Source of the DNA: Clostridia bacterium | Lineage (GTDB): Bacteria > Bacillota > Clostridia > TANB77 > CAG-508 | Direction: 5' to 3' | DNA length: 46,556 nucleotides | Assembly (NCBI GenBank): GCA_022796725.1 | Contig: JAAWJE010000078.1 | Span: forward strand, 1-46,556 | Part shown: positions 35,324 to 43,843 of the stretch, piece after piece | Layout of the letters: every line of letters begins with the position of its first letter | Position numbering within the stretch: the stretch's first letter is position 1 | Notes under the pieces: model-generated | The model's database searches: none | Told to the model about the DNA's origin: nothing | Seen by the model: only the letters and a program-made list of their open reading frames with translations | Made by a program: the position numbers and the translations under genes

Positions 35324-36106
35324 ATGAAAAATAAAAAAGATTTTAAAATAAAAAAGGAAGAAGAGAATTCTTATGATGATATCATAGAAGGAAGAAATTC
35401 AGTAATAGAATTATTAAATTCAGATAGAGATATAAATAAAATATTTGTACAAAGTGGAGAAAGACATGGTTCTATAAATAAAATTATAGCAATGGCAAAG
35501 GAAAATAAAGTAATAGTAAAAGAAGTAGAGAAGTCAAAATTAGATTTTATGTCAAAAACAAAAAATCACCAAGGAGTGATTGCTGTTGTACCACCATTTA
35601 ATTATTGCATGGTAGAAGATATTTTAGAACTTGCAAAATCAAAAAATGAAGATGTATTTATATTAATATTAGATGGAATTGAAGACCCACATAATTTAGG
35701 TTCTATTATAAGAACTGCTGAAACTGCTGGAGTACATGGAATAATAATTCCAAAAAGAAGAACTGTTACAGTAAATAGTACTGTAAGCAAAGTATCAGCA
35801 GGTGCAGTAGAACATATTAAAATAGCAAGAGTAAATAATATAAATGATACAATAAGAAAATTAAAACAAGAAGGACTTTGGATAATTGGAACTGATGGAG
35901 ATGCAAAAACATATTATTATAATCAAGATTTGACTGGAAATATAGCATTAGTAATAGGAAGTGAAGGTTATGGTATGAGTAAATTAGTAAAAGACAATTC
36001 TGATATTCTTGTAAAGATTCCAATGAAAGGAAAGATTACATCACTTAATGCTTCAGTATCTGCTGGAATTGTAATGTATGAAGCAGTTAAACAACGAAAT
36101 AGATAA
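35324..36106 (+). CDS. rlmB: 23S rRNA (guanosine-2'-O-)-methyltransferase RlmB-type (SpoU/TrmH)
   Basis: Methylates the 2'-O of G2251 (E. coli numbering) in 23S rRNA or a related site, using SAM. I start at ATG 35324 (AGAGGT a few bases upstream, 260 aa); the track start at 35285 lies inside lepA without an SD. Residues about 20-95 are the substrate-binding domain (EGRNSVIELL), followed by the SPOUT knot with its three motifs: NLGSIIRTAETAGVHGIII, ALVIGSEGYGMS and LNASVSAGIVMYE. Probably co-transcribed with lepA. A specific substrate cannot be proved from the sequence; other TrmH-family tRNA methylases share these motifs. Confidence 0.87.
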   Translation: MKNKKDFKIKKEEENSYDDIIEGRNSVIELLNSDRDINKIFVQSGERHGSINKIIAMAKENKVIVKEVEKSKLDFMSKTKNHQGVIAVVPPFNYCMVEDILELAKSKNEDVFILILDGIEDPHNLGSIIRTAETAGVHGIIIPKRRTVTVNSTVSKVSAGAVEHIKIARVNNINDTIRKLKQEGLWIIGTDGDAKTYYYNQDLTGNIALVIGSEGYGMSKLVKDNSDILVKIPMKGKITSLNASVSAGIVMYEAVKQRNR

Positions 36107-36185
36107 TTAGGGTACATAACATAATTAAATAAGTCTTAAATATGCAATGTTAAAATACGATATAAGTAAGTAAAATAGCACATAT

Positions 36186-36231
36186 AAGCAAATTATGACA
36201 CTTAGAAAAGTGGACATAATTTGCTTTTTTA
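36186..36231 (+). terminator. Terminator after lepA-rlmB
   Basis: AAGCAAATTATG pairs with CATAATTTGCTT, with an inner CACTT/AAGTG stem, followed by T6. Confidence 0.85.
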
Positions 36232-36303
36232 TTATAATTATGATATAATAATTATGTATAGTTTATATACTTATTACGAAGGAGAAAAGGAGGGAAGATA
36301 CTT

Positions 36304-37269
36304 ATGGATAAAAAACAGATAGAAGAAAAATTAAATCAAAGAATAGATGGAGTAGAAGAAAAATTAAGAAATGATGGTATTAGATTAAAAGCATATAGAA
36401 CATATATGGAATATAAAAAGATATTAAGTGATCTTGGTGAGATTAATGATGATGGGAGTGTAGATTCTAATATTTTACTTATAAGAAATGCGAAACATCC
36501 ATTTGAAATATTTAAAAAAAGAAGAAATGAAAAAACTGAAATTGTGCATTCAAAAATAAAACAATTGAAAGCATCTAATCCTAAGATTAAACTTAATGAC
36601 CTTCTTACTCCAGAAGGAAGAGAAACAATTGCTAGTATAATTTCAGAATATAATCCTGGATTTATACCAGCAGATTTAGAAAGTGTTGCAATAGGACAAT
36701 GTTTAGGAATATATAAAACTGTATGTGATGCTAAAAGTGGAGAACGAAAAGATATAAGTTTAAAACAACTTCCTAAAGATTTATATGAATATGTTAGCAA
36801 AAGTCTTGATGATTATGAAAAAAGCGGTGATGGTGAAAGATATGAAAAAAGAGTTAAATCTAATGCTTCTTTAGAACCAATCGTACATACTGCAGCTGCA
36901 GTGCTTAGAATTGGAACTGGTGAAGCGGAAAGCTCATTAGGTGCTTATGAAGTTATTAAAAGAGTTAAAGCTCCTAATAACTTTGAAGCAAGTATAGATA
37001 TTAGATATATACAATATCAAACAGATTTTGATATGATTAAAAAAATGGATGAAATAATATATGATATTAACCATGCTGAAGAAGGAAAATATACATGTAA
37101 TGAAAAAAAATTATTAATTGAAGAAGCACAAAGAAAAAAAGAAAGAGCTGAACAAAATATAGCAAGAGCTAGTAAATTAAAACAAAATAGTGCTTCAAAT
37201 TTTAAAGAGACGGCTGTTAAGTCTTTTCCTGTAAGAAATAATAATAATAAAAGAGATATTGCTAGATAA
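36304..37269 (+). CDS. Soluble helical protein of unknown function, 321 aa
   Basis: I do not recognise this protein. It is highly charged and predicted mostly helical, without a signal peptide or membrane helix. Residues 1-60 and 255-290 look like coiled-coil (Lys/Glu-rich; EEAQRKKERAEQNIARASKLKQ), and the middle (about 85-230) has a more globular composition (LNDLLTPEGRETIASII, LEPIVHTAAAVLRIGTGEAE). The tail ends in a run of Asn. A single cysteine pair (IGQCLGIYKTVC) is present. SD GGAGG, 6 bases from ATG. It stands alone between two terminators. Base composition matches the surroundings. Confidence 0.65.
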   Translation: MDKKQIEEKLNQRIDGVEEKLRNDGIRLKAYRTYMEYKKILSDLGEINDDGSVDSNILLIRNAKHPFEIFKKRRNEKTEIVHSKIKQLKASNPKIKLNDLLTPEGRETIASIISEYNPGFIPADLESVAIGQCLGIYKTVCDAKSGERKDISLKQLPKDLYEYVSKSLDDYEKSGDGERYEKRVKSNASLEPIVHTAAAVLRIGTGEAESSLGAYEVIKRVKAPNNFEASIDIRYIQYQTDFDMIKKMDEIIYDINHAEEGKYTCNEKKLLIEEAQRKKERAEQNIARASKLKQNSASNFKETAVKSFPVRNNNNKRDIAR

Positions 37270-37289
37270 AATTAAAATATTTTAATAAA

Positions 37290-37320
37290 AAAAGAATCTG
37301 CATCAGATGCAGATTCTTTT
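37290..37320. terminator. Perfect bidirectional terminator
   Basis: AAAAGAATCTGCAT-CAG-ATGCAGATTCTTTT: 14-bp perfect stem with T/A tails on both sides. It lies inside the last codons of the minus-strand gene. Confidence 0.9.
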
Positions 37321-37653
37321 GTATGTGCAGACTTTGTACAACTTTGAATATTCCACATTCATCAGTTCTTTGTCTGCATGTTTTCGTGGTGGCAATACTG
37401 GCAAGTCTTCAGAATATATAATGCGTTTCCGCACAATTTTTCTTATTTTCTGATATGTTTGCCACAGCTCTGGATAGGAACAATTAGTCCCTGCGGTACA
37501 CTCCAACAGCAGGAAAAGTGTTAAAAATTTCCGTGCTTCTTTCCTGCTTTTAAATTTTATGGAGCCGTTTTCTATGAAAATGGTTCCGAGATGTAGAAAC
37601 GAGTTTTTTGCAAGTTCCACTTCAATTTTTTCTGCTTTTCTTAAAATGTCCAT
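37303..37653 (-). CDS. Unknown 116-aa protein, GC-richer singleton
   Basis: Not recognised. It starts with MDILRKAEKIEVELAKNSF and has a basic centre (SRKEARKF, QKIRKIVRKRI), five cysteines and no membrane helix. A strong SD (GGGAGGTG) precedes the ATG. Upstream on the minus strand is a perfect consensus promoter. Codon use and G+C are clearly higher than in the flanking genes, so it is probably recently acquired. The last codons (KRICI-stop) run into the shared terminator stem, which may mean the original C-terminus has been replaced on insertion. It is possibly a regulator or a mobile-element cargo protein; nothing in the sequence settles this. Confidence 0.6.
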   Translation of the reverse strand: MDILRKAEKIEVELAKNSFLHLGTIFIENGSIKFKSRKEARKFLTLFLLLECTAGTNCSYPELWQTYQKIRKIVRKRIIYSEDLPVLPPRKHADKELMNVEYSKLYKVCTYKRICI

Positions 37654-37697
37654 GTTTCACCTCCCATAGAAAAACATATAATTGCAGTATTGTATAT

Positions 37698-37726
37698 ATT
37701 ATACTACATTTTGAAAATTATGTCAA
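37698..37726 (-). promoter_or_regulatory. Perfect consensus sigma-A promoter (minus strand)
   Basis: Reading on the minus strand: TTGACA, 17 bases, TATAAT, about 45 bases upstream of the ATG at 37653. Confidence 0.75.
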
Positions 37727-37803
37727 CTTTAGAAATGTTATTAATTTACTGTTATAGTAGGGAAAAGTAAATTAGTATATCATAAAAATAATCATAAAAT
37801 GAC

Positions 37804-37832
37804 TTGAAAAATAGAAAGAGAAATGATAATAT
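37804..37832 (+). promoter_or_regulatory. Promoter of the DUF1846 gene leader
   Basis: TTGAAA, 17-base spacer, TAATAT; expected start near 37839. Confidence 0.5.
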
Positions 37833-37857
37833 ACAAACATATTAATTTTCTGGAGAA

Positions 37858-37898
37858 AACAGATTAAAAAAAAACGCTTTTTTTTAGTCTGTTTTTTT
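37858..37898 (+). terminator. Attenuator-like terminator upstream of the DUF1846 gene
   Basis: AACAGA-TTAAAAAAAA pairs with TTTTTTTTA-TCTGTT around CGC, followed by T7. It lies between the promoter at 37804 and the ATG at 37940, about 20 bases after the expected start site, so transcription must pass it to express the gene. There is nothing else on the plus strand for it to terminate. Confidence 0.6.
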
Positions 37899-37939
37899 GT
37901 TTTTAATTAAAAAATAAAGTAAGAGATGGAGAAGGAAAA

Positions 37940-39412
37940 ATGGAAATAGCTTTTGATAATGAAAAATATTTGAAGATTCAAAAAGAAAAAATTGAAGAAA
38001 GAATAAAAATGTTTGACAACAAATTGTATTTGGAATTTGGAGGGAAGATATTTGATGATTATAATGCAAGTAGAGTACTGCCAGGATTTAGTCCAGATGC
38101 AAAAATAAAACTTTTGCAAGAATTTAAAGAGGATTTAGAAATAATATTTTGTATAAATGCAAATAACATCAAAAAAAATAAAATAAGAGCCGATTATGGA
38201 ATTGGTTATGATGTTGAATTATTAAGATTAATTGATAATATTTCTAAGCTGAATATAAAAATTAATAGTGTAGTAATAACAATGTATACAGAACAGGAAG
38301 AAGTTGAAGAATTAAAAAGAACATTAGAAAATAAAAACATAAAAGTATATTTGCACAAACCTACAAAAGGTTATCCAGATGATGTTGAAACAATTGCAAG
38401 TGAAGAAGGTTATGGAAAAAATCCATATATTGAGACAACAAAAAAATTAGTAGTAGTAACAGCACCAGGACCAAATAGCGGAAAACTTGGTACATGTTTA
38501 TCACAATTGTATCATGAATATAAAAGAAATATAAAAGCAGGATATGCAAAATTTGAAACATTTCCTGTTTGGGATTTATCACTTATGAATCCGATAAATA
38601 TGTCTTATGAAGCTGCAACAGCAGACTTAGGAGATATAAATATGATAGATTCATTCCATTTAGAAAAATATAATATAAAAGCAGTAAATTATAATAGAGA
38701 TATTTCCGCATTTCCAATCTTAAAGAACATGCTAAATAAAATTACAGGAAAAAATATATATAATTCTCCAACAGATATGGGAGTAAATATGATAAGTAAA
38801 TGTATTGTTAATGAAGAAGTAGCACAAAATGCAGCAAGGATGGAGATAATCAGGAGATATTATGATAGTTTGTGTGATTTTAAAAAGGGGATAGGGAATG
38901 AAAATACAGTAGAAACAATTAAAAAAATAATGAATAGAGCTGAGATATCTACCTCAGATAGAAAGATTGTAAAATATGCATTAGAAAAATCTGAAAAAAC
39001 AAATTCAAATATAGTTGCTATTATGCTTGAAAATGGTAAGGTAATAACAGGCAAAGAATCTGAATTATTAAGTGCTTCCAGTGCTTTACTTATAAATGCA
39101 ATGAAAGAATTAGCAGGAATACCAGATGATGTTTATTTACTATCACCATCAGTGTTAGAATCAATTTTCAAGTTAAAACAAAAGACATCATATAAAAGAA
39201 ATTATTCACTAAATTTACCAGAGGTTTTAATAGCATTAAGTATATGTGAAAAGACAAATCCAATTATAGAAAAAACATTTGAATGTATAGATAAACTTAG
39301 AGGTCTGGAGGCTCATAGTTCATATATTGTATCTACAACAGAACTAAAAGTTCTAAAGAGTATAGGAATAAACTTAACTTGTGAACCAAAATTATTAGGA
39401 TATGAAGGATAA
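37940..39412 (+). CDS. DUF1846 family protein (UPF0371)
   Basis: A 490-aa cytosolic protein of the widely conserved Clostridia/Lactobacillales family DUF1846. Conserved blocks visible here include KLYLEFGGKIFDDYNASRVLPGF, DYGIGYDVELLRLID, VVVTAPGPNSGKLGTCLSQLYHE and KAGYAKFETFPVWDL, which form a nucleotide-binding-like N-terminal region with a GPNSGK loop, and the later NSPTDMGVNM. Structures exist for the family, but no function is established to my knowledge. SD GAAGGA, close to the ATG. Expression seems to pass through an attenuator-like terminator upstream. Confidence 0.88.
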   Translation: MEIAFDNEKYLKIQKEKIEERIKMFDNKLYLEFGGKIFDDYNASRVLPGFSPDAKIKLLQEFKEDLEIIFCINANNIKKNKIRADYGIGYDVELLRLIDNISKLNIKINSVVITMYTEQEEVEELKRTLENKNIKVYLHKPTKGYPDDVETIASEEGYGKNPYIETTKKLVVVTAPGPNSGKLGTCLSQLYHEYKRNIKAGYAKFETFPVWDLSLMNPINMSYEAATADLGDINMIDSFHLEKYNIKAVNYNRDISAFPILKNMLNKITGKNIYNSPTDMGVNMISKCIVNEEVAQNAARMEIIRRYYDSLCDFKKGIGNENTVETIKKIMNRAEISTSDRKIVKYALEKSEKTNSNIVAIMLENGKVITGKESELLSASSALLINAMKELAGIPDDVYLLSPSVLESIFKLKQKTSYKRNYSLNLPEVLIALSICEKTNPIIEKTFECIDKLRGLEAHSSYIVSTTELKVLKSIGINLTCEPKLLGYEG

Positions 39413-39492
39413 AATACTAAAAATATATAGTGTTTTTAGCCTAAGTAATGTATAATAGGAACATATTTTATATAGTGAAAGGGGTAAGTAAT

Positions 39493-41040
39493 ATGAAGTG
39501 CAAAAAGTGTGGAGAAGAATTACCTGAAAATAGTAAGTTCTGTACAAAATGTGGAGCAAAAGTTGAAGAAGAAAATGAAGTAGAACAAAAAGCAGAAGAG
39601 ATAGAAGAAAGAGTTATAGAGGAATCTACTGAAAATGAAGAGGTTATTAAAGAACAAGAAATAGATAAAATAGAAGTAGAAGAACCAATTATTAAAGAAG
39701 AGGAAAAACAGGAAGAAATAAAAGAACAAGAAGATAATGATAAATTTGAAGTGAAAAAACAAGAAAAACCAAAGAAGAAATCAAAGTTAAAAGTTATATT
39801 AATTGTACTTATATTAATATTAGCAATAGTAGCAGGTATTTTATATGTATTTAAAGATGAAATAGAAATATTTGAAGAAAATGATAAAAAATCAAGTAAT
39901 TCTGAAAATAAAATAGAAGAATTACAAGATGAAACAAATGAATTAGAAGATGATGAAGAAAATAAGCAAGAAGATAGAACATTAGTAACATCAGATAAAA
40001 GAGAATTTAATAATGGTTTAGCATGGAGCAAGGTTGATGGTCAATTTATATGTATTAATACAGAGGGAAAAGTAGTATTCAGACTTTCAAATGAATATGA
40101 TACTGTTACAGACTTTAAAAATCCTGATTATGCATTAGTTTCAAATTACTATAATAAAGCAATAATAGACAAAGAAGGAAGAATAATAACAACAGATAGA
40201 GAAAATAATGCTTTTGATAAAATAATATCTGAAGATGTTTATGCTGGATGTGCAGTAGTTTATAAAAAAGTAGATACTTATGAGAAGCAAGAAGAACAAT
40301 ATGGTATTATTGGATTTGAAGGAAATTGGATATTAGAATTATCAAAAGATAATAAATTTTTATCAAATTATTCAATTGGACTTACAAAAAATATTATCAG
40401 AAATGGAGAAAAATTATATTTTGTAGATACTTCTAGAAAAATCAAAATACAAACCGGAATAAATAAGTATTTATGTGAAGATGAAAAAAATTGTTATATT
40501 TATACTTATGGTAATAAAATTGCACAAATAAATAAACAAAATGGTAAAACTAATAACATATTAAATGATGTAGTATTATGTGGAAATTGTTCAGACAGTT
40601 TATTTTATGCAAAGACTAGCAAATGGGATAAAAAGAAAAGAACTACAATTATAACAAATGCTTTTTATGACTTAAATGGTAAAAAGCAATTTGAAATAAA
40701 AGAAACAAATGAAATTGATACTATTACAGAAGTAACTACTGATTTTGTTGGTATAGTTATAAGAAATAATGGAGGAACAAGATTTGGGACAATTATAAAT
40801 AAACAAGGAGAATATCAATTTGAGCCAATAAAAGGAGTAAAAAAACTTGAAAAAGTAGGAGAAAATAAATTCTTTATTTCATATTCAAATGAGAATGGCG
40901 AAGGAGAATATGTATGTAATGAAAAAGGAGAAAAATTATTTGATGCAACAAGTATGACAAAATATGAAAATGGATATGCAATTAAAGATAATACAAATTA
41001 TGTAGATGAAAATGGAATGATATTAAAAATAATAGAATAA
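39493..41040 (+). CDS. Zinc-ribbon membrane protein with WG-repeat-like extracellular domain
   Basis: I use ATG 39493 (SD AAAGGGG, 8-base spacing; 515 aa) rather than the track start. Residues 1-25 are a zinc ribbon with four Cys (CKKC and CTKC). About 30-95 is a very acidic Glu/Lys low-complexity linker. A membrane helix follows (about 97-121, KVILIVLILILAIVAGILYVF), then another acidic stretch and a beta-rich domain (about 175-515) with strands such as FNNGLAWSKVDGQFICINTEGKVVF, which resemble WG or beta-propeller repeats. The topology is cytoplasmic ribbon, external sensor-like domain. Function unknown; a stress or wall-monitoring role is only a guess. Confidence 0.7.
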   Translation: MKCKKCGEELPENSKFCTKCGAKVEEENEVEQKAEEIEERVIEESTENEEVIKEQEIDKIEVEEPIIKEEEKQEEIKEQEDNDKFEVKKQEKPKKKSKLKVILIVLILILAIVAGILYVFKDEIEIFEENDKKSSNSENKIEELQDETNELEDDEENKQEDRTLVTSDKREFNNGLAWSKVDGQFICINTEGKVVFRLSNEYDTVTDFKNPDYALVSNYYNKAIIDKEGRIITTDRENNAFDKIISEDVYAGCAVVYKKVDTYEKQEEQYGIIGFEGNWILELSKDNKFLSNYSIGLTKNIIRNGEKLYFVDTSRKIKIQTGINKYLCEDEKNCYIYTYGNKIAQINKQNGKTNNILNDVVLCGNCSDSLFYAKTSKWDKKKRTTIITNAFYDLNGKKQFEIKETNEIDTITEVTTDFVGIVIRNNGGTRFGTIINKQGEYQFEPIKGVKKLEKVGENKFFISYSNENGEGEYVCNEKGEKLFDATSMTKYENGYAIKDNTNYVDENGMILKIIE

Positions 41041-41051
41041 CAAGTAAATTT

Positions 41052-41087
41052 AAAATAGCAATAGCATTTATGTTGTTGCTATTTTTA
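41052..41087 (+). terminator. Terminator after the zinc-ribbon protein
   Basis: AAAATAGCAATA pairs with TGTTGCTATTTT, followed by T. Confidence 0.8.
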
Positions 41088-41119
41088 AATAAGAAAGGAG
41101 GCCACAGAAGACTGTGGCC
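41086..41119 (-). terminator. Terminator of the minus-strand NUDIX gene
   Basis: On the minus strand: GGCCACAG-TCTT-CTGTGGCC followed by TCCTTTCTTATTT; a GC-rich stem foreign to the host composition. Confidence 0.75.
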
Positions 41120-41172
41120 TTAAAGGATTTCGCGGCGGTATAGCTACTTTAGCCGCATTCGGTTACATTATA

Positions 41173-41748
41173 TTAATGAAGAAAGTTATATGCCAGCAGT
41201 GCATATACTGTATGGCCGCTAAGAAATAAGCCGTCGTAGAAAGGTTTTCCCTCTGAGAGCTGCTCACGGAGACGAACAAACACATCGGCTTCGTCAATCC
41301 ATATTATGTCTGAGCTTATGCGCTCATTTTCATCCAGGCACCGGGCCTTTTGTCCGCATGCTGTGGCTTCTGCTACACCAAAGTCCTCGTCCGATTTGCT
41401 TGGGTCCAATAAACTAGGACCGTTTACAACAAGACGAACATCCTTGAGTAACATTCCAGTCTCTTCACGGACTTCACGACGGGAGACATCCAGCATAGAT
41501 TCTTCGCCAGGATTTCTAAGCCCCGCAGGGATTTCAAGAAAATACTGGTTTACTGTTGAACGCAATTGCTTTATAAATGCTATCTTGCCGTCTTCGCTCC
41601 GAACGATAGTTGCTATGCTTGGTTCACTTTTTATGATTGTATGAGTGAACTCATCGCTGCCATCTGTTGCTGTAAGTGTACGTTTTACGCCTTCCATCCG
41701 GGGAGTTTTAAATACTCTTTCTTCGTTAGCAATAACATATTTTTTCAT
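41173..41748 (-). CDS. NUDIX hydrolase, ADP-ribose pyrophosphatase-like; GC-rich islet
   Basis: A 191-aa protein with an N-terminal beta region (VFKTPRMEGVKRTL) and a NUDIX core: IAFIKQLRSTVNQYFLEIPAGL, then the box GLRNPGEESMLDVSRREVREETGM. All acidic metal ligands (REVREE) and the Gly are present, but there are eight residues instead of seven between the first Glu and the REV. The LEIPAGL lead matches ADP-ribose/nucleotide-sugar pyrophosphatases. The gene is far richer in G+C than all its neighbours (use of CGG, CTG, GCG, GGC codons), has its own near-consensus promoter and terminator, and runs against its neighbours: a clear case of acquired DNA. SD AAAGGAGAC. Confidence 0.9.
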   Translation of the reverse strand: MKKYVIANEERVFKTPRMEGVKRTLTATDGSDEFTHTIIKSEPSIATIVRSEDGKIAFIKQLRSTVNQYFLEIPAGLRNPGEESMLDVSRREVREETGMLLKDVRLVVNGPSLLDPSKSDEDFGVAEATACGQKARCLDENERISSDIIWIDEADVFVRLREQLSEGKPFYDGLFLSGHTVYALLAYNFLH

Positions 41749-41784
41749 AATAAGTCTCCTTTCCTAATAAACAACTACAATTAT

Positions 41785-41812
41785 ATTATATCATTATAGC
41801 AGTTTTTTTCAA
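41785..41812 (-). promoter_or_regulatory. Promoter of the minus-strand NUDIX gene
   Basis: On the minus strand: TTGAAA, 16-base spacer, TATAAT, about 37 bases from the ATG at 41748. Confidence 0.65.
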
Positions 41813-41864
41813 CTAAAGAGGAATTTGTAAGATAAAATAAAGGTGGAATGAGTGGATAAGACTA

Positions 41865-41893
41865 TTGATATATTAGTATTTTTGGTATATAAT
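41865..41893 (+). promoter_or_regulatory. aspS promoter
   Basis: TTGATA, 17-base spacer, TATAAT, 35 bases before the aspS ATG. No T-box is present. Confidence 0.65.
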
Positions 41894-41927
41894 TTTAATT
41901 ATCATTTTAGAGAAAAGAGGAATAAAT

Positions 41928-43715
41928 ATGAACGAATACAGAACACACAATTGCGGAGAATTAAGAATAGAAAATGTTGGGCAAAAAGTAAAACTTGCAG
42001 GATGGGTACAAAAAATAAGAAATTTAGGTAAAATGCAATTTATAGATTTAAGAGATGAATTTGGCATTACACAAATAATAATTTCAGATAATGAAGAAAT
42101 GTCTAATAAAACTAAAGACTTAACAACAGAGTGTAGTGTTTCTTTTGATGGAGTAGTATCAGAAAGAACTAATAAAAATGCAGAAATTCCTACTGGAGAT
42201 ATTGAAATTATAGCATCAGATGTAACAATACTTGGAAAATGTAAAAATGTTTTACCATTTGAAATTAACCAAAAACAAGATGGTGAAGGTTCTGTAAGAG
42301 AAGATTTAAGATTAGAATATAGATTTTTAGATTTAAGAAATGACAAACTTCATAAAAATATATTACTTAGGTCTAAAATATTAAAAACAATGAGAGATGA
42401 AATGGATAAAGAGGGGTTTGCTGAAATTCAAACACCTATTTTAGGAAATTCATCACCAGAAGGTGCAAGAGATTTTTTAGTTCCTAGTAGATTACATCCA
42501 GGAGAATTTTATGCACTTCCACAAGCACCACAACAATTTAAGCAATTACTTATGATATCTGGATTTAATAAATATTATCAAATAGCACCATGTTTTAGAG
42601 ATGAAGATCCAAGAGCTGATAGATCTCCAGGAGAATTTTATCAATTAGACATGGAGATGTCTTATGCTACACAAGAAGATGTATTTGAAGTTATGGAGAG
42701 AGTAATACCAAATGTATTTAAGAAAAATAGTGATTTAAAAATTACAGAAGCTCCATTTGTTAGAATACCATATAGAGAAGCTATGGATAAGTATGGAACA
42801 GATAAACCAGATTTAAGAAATCCATTAATAATTGAAGATGCAACTGATATTTTTAAAGATACTGAATTTAATGCTTTTAAAGGAAAAACTATAAAAGTAA
42901 TAAAAGTAGATAATATGAATGATAAACCTAGAAAATTCTTTGATCAAATGTCTGAATTTGCTGTTTCTGAGCTATCTGCTAAAGGACTTGCATGGGTAAA
43001 AGTAGAGGATAGAAATAGTCTTACAGGTGGAATTTCAAAATTTATTACAGAGGAGCAGAAAGAAAAATTATTTAAGTTATTATCTTCTACTAAGGATTCA
43101 GCTATATTCTTTATTGCAGATGAATACGAAAAAGCTCAGAAGATTGCAGGAGGAGTAAGAATAGAATTAGGAAATAGATTGGATTTATTAGAAAAGGACA
43201 TTTATAAATTTTGTTGGATAGTTGATTTTCCAATGTATGAATTATCAGATGAAGGTACAATTGATTTTAATCATAATCCATTTTCAATGCCACAAGGAGG
43301 AATTGAAGCACTAAATACTAAAGACCCATTAGATATATATGCTTATCAGTATGATTTAGTTTGTAATGGCTATGAACTTGCTTCTGGAGCAGTAAGAAAT
43401 CATAATCAGGAAATTATGATAAAAGCATTTGAAATTGCAGGATATAAAGAAGATGATGTTAAAAATAGATTTGGTGCTTTATATAATGCTTTTAGTTATG
43501 GAACACCACCTCATGCAGGTGTAGCTCCAGGAGTTGACAGAATAGTAATGTTACTTGCAAAAGAAGAGAATATAAGAGAAGTTATAGCATTTCCAAAGAA
43601 TAAAAAAGCAAGAGATTTACTTATGAGAGCACCTTCTAAAGTATCAGAAGAACAATTAAGAGATGTACATATTAAGTTAAATTTGGAAGAAAATGATAAA
43701 GAAAATAAAGAATAA
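41928..43715 (+). CDS. aspS: Aspartyl-tRNA synthetase
   Basis: Charges tRNA-Asp. The 595-aa length and the order are those of the bacterial AspRS: an N-terminal OB anticodon-binding domain (VKLAGWVQKIRNLGKMQFIDLRD), class II motif 1 region, motif 2 (FRDEDPRADRSPGEFYQLD), an inserted GAD domain (about 290-410) and motif 3 (PPHAGVAPGVDRIVMLL). SD AGAGGA. Whether it also charges tRNA-Asn cannot be read from the sequence. Unlike valS it has no T-box. A terminator follows. Confidence 0.97.
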   Translation: MNEYRTHNCGELRIENVGQKVKLAGWVQKIRNLGKMQFIDLRDEFGITQIIISDNEEMSNKTKDLTTECSVSFDGVVSERTNKNAEIPTGDIEIIASDVTILGKCKNVLPFEINQKQDGEGSVREDLRLEYRFLDLRNDKLHKNILLRSKILKTMRDEMDKEGFAEIQTPILGNSSPEGARDFLVPSRLHPGEFYALPQAPQQFKQLLMISGFNKYYQIAPCFRDEDPRADRSPGEFYQLDMEMSYATQEDVFEVMERVIPNVFKKNSDLKITEAPFVRIPYREAMDKYGTDKPDLRNPLIIEDATDIFKDTEFNAFKGKTIKVIKVDNMNDKPRKFFDQMSEFAVSELSAKGLAWVKVEDRNSLTGGISKFITEEQKEKLFKLLSSTKDSAIFFIADEYEKAQKIAGGVRIELGNRLDLLEKDIYKFCWIVDFPMYELSDEGTIDFNHNPFSMPQGGIEALNTKDPLDIYAYQYDLVCNGYELASGAVRNHNQEIMIKAFEIAGYKEDDVKNRFGALYNAFSYGTPPHAGVAPGVDRIVMLLAKEENIREVIAFPKNKKARDLLMRAPSKVSEEQLRDVHIKLNLEENDKENKE

Positions 43716-43729
43716 TTAAAAAAAGTACT

Positions 43730-43774
43730 AAAAAACCTATAATAATGATGTTTATTATTAATATAGGTTTTTTA
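43730..43774 (+). terminator. Terminator after aspS
   Basis: AAAAACCTATA pairs with TATAGGTTTTT with an inner ATAAT-type stem, followed by T. Confidence 0.8.
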
Positions 43775-43780
43775 CTTTAG

Positions 43781-43809
43781 TTGACAAAGGATGGAAAAAA
43801 AGATATACT
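43781..43809 (+). promoter_or_regulatory. Promoter of the NlpC/P60 gene
   Basis: TTGACA, 17-base spacer, TATACT, directly after the aspS terminator. Confidence 0.7.
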
Positions 43810-43843
43810 AAGTCTGTAATAAAAAAGTGAGGTTTTATTAGAT

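Noticed and set aside
36336-36800. 154-aa minus-strand ORF inside the 321-aa unknown gene
   Set aside because: The plus-strand gene has the SD, start and terminators; the minus frame has none.
39468-40031. 187-aa minus-strand ORF inside the zinc-ribbon gene
   Set aside because: Antisense shadow of the Glu/Lys-rich linker; Ser/Phe-rich low complexity and no SD.
41928-43715. T-box or other leader for aspS
   Set aside because: Only 35 bases separate the promoter from the ATG, too short for a riboswitch.
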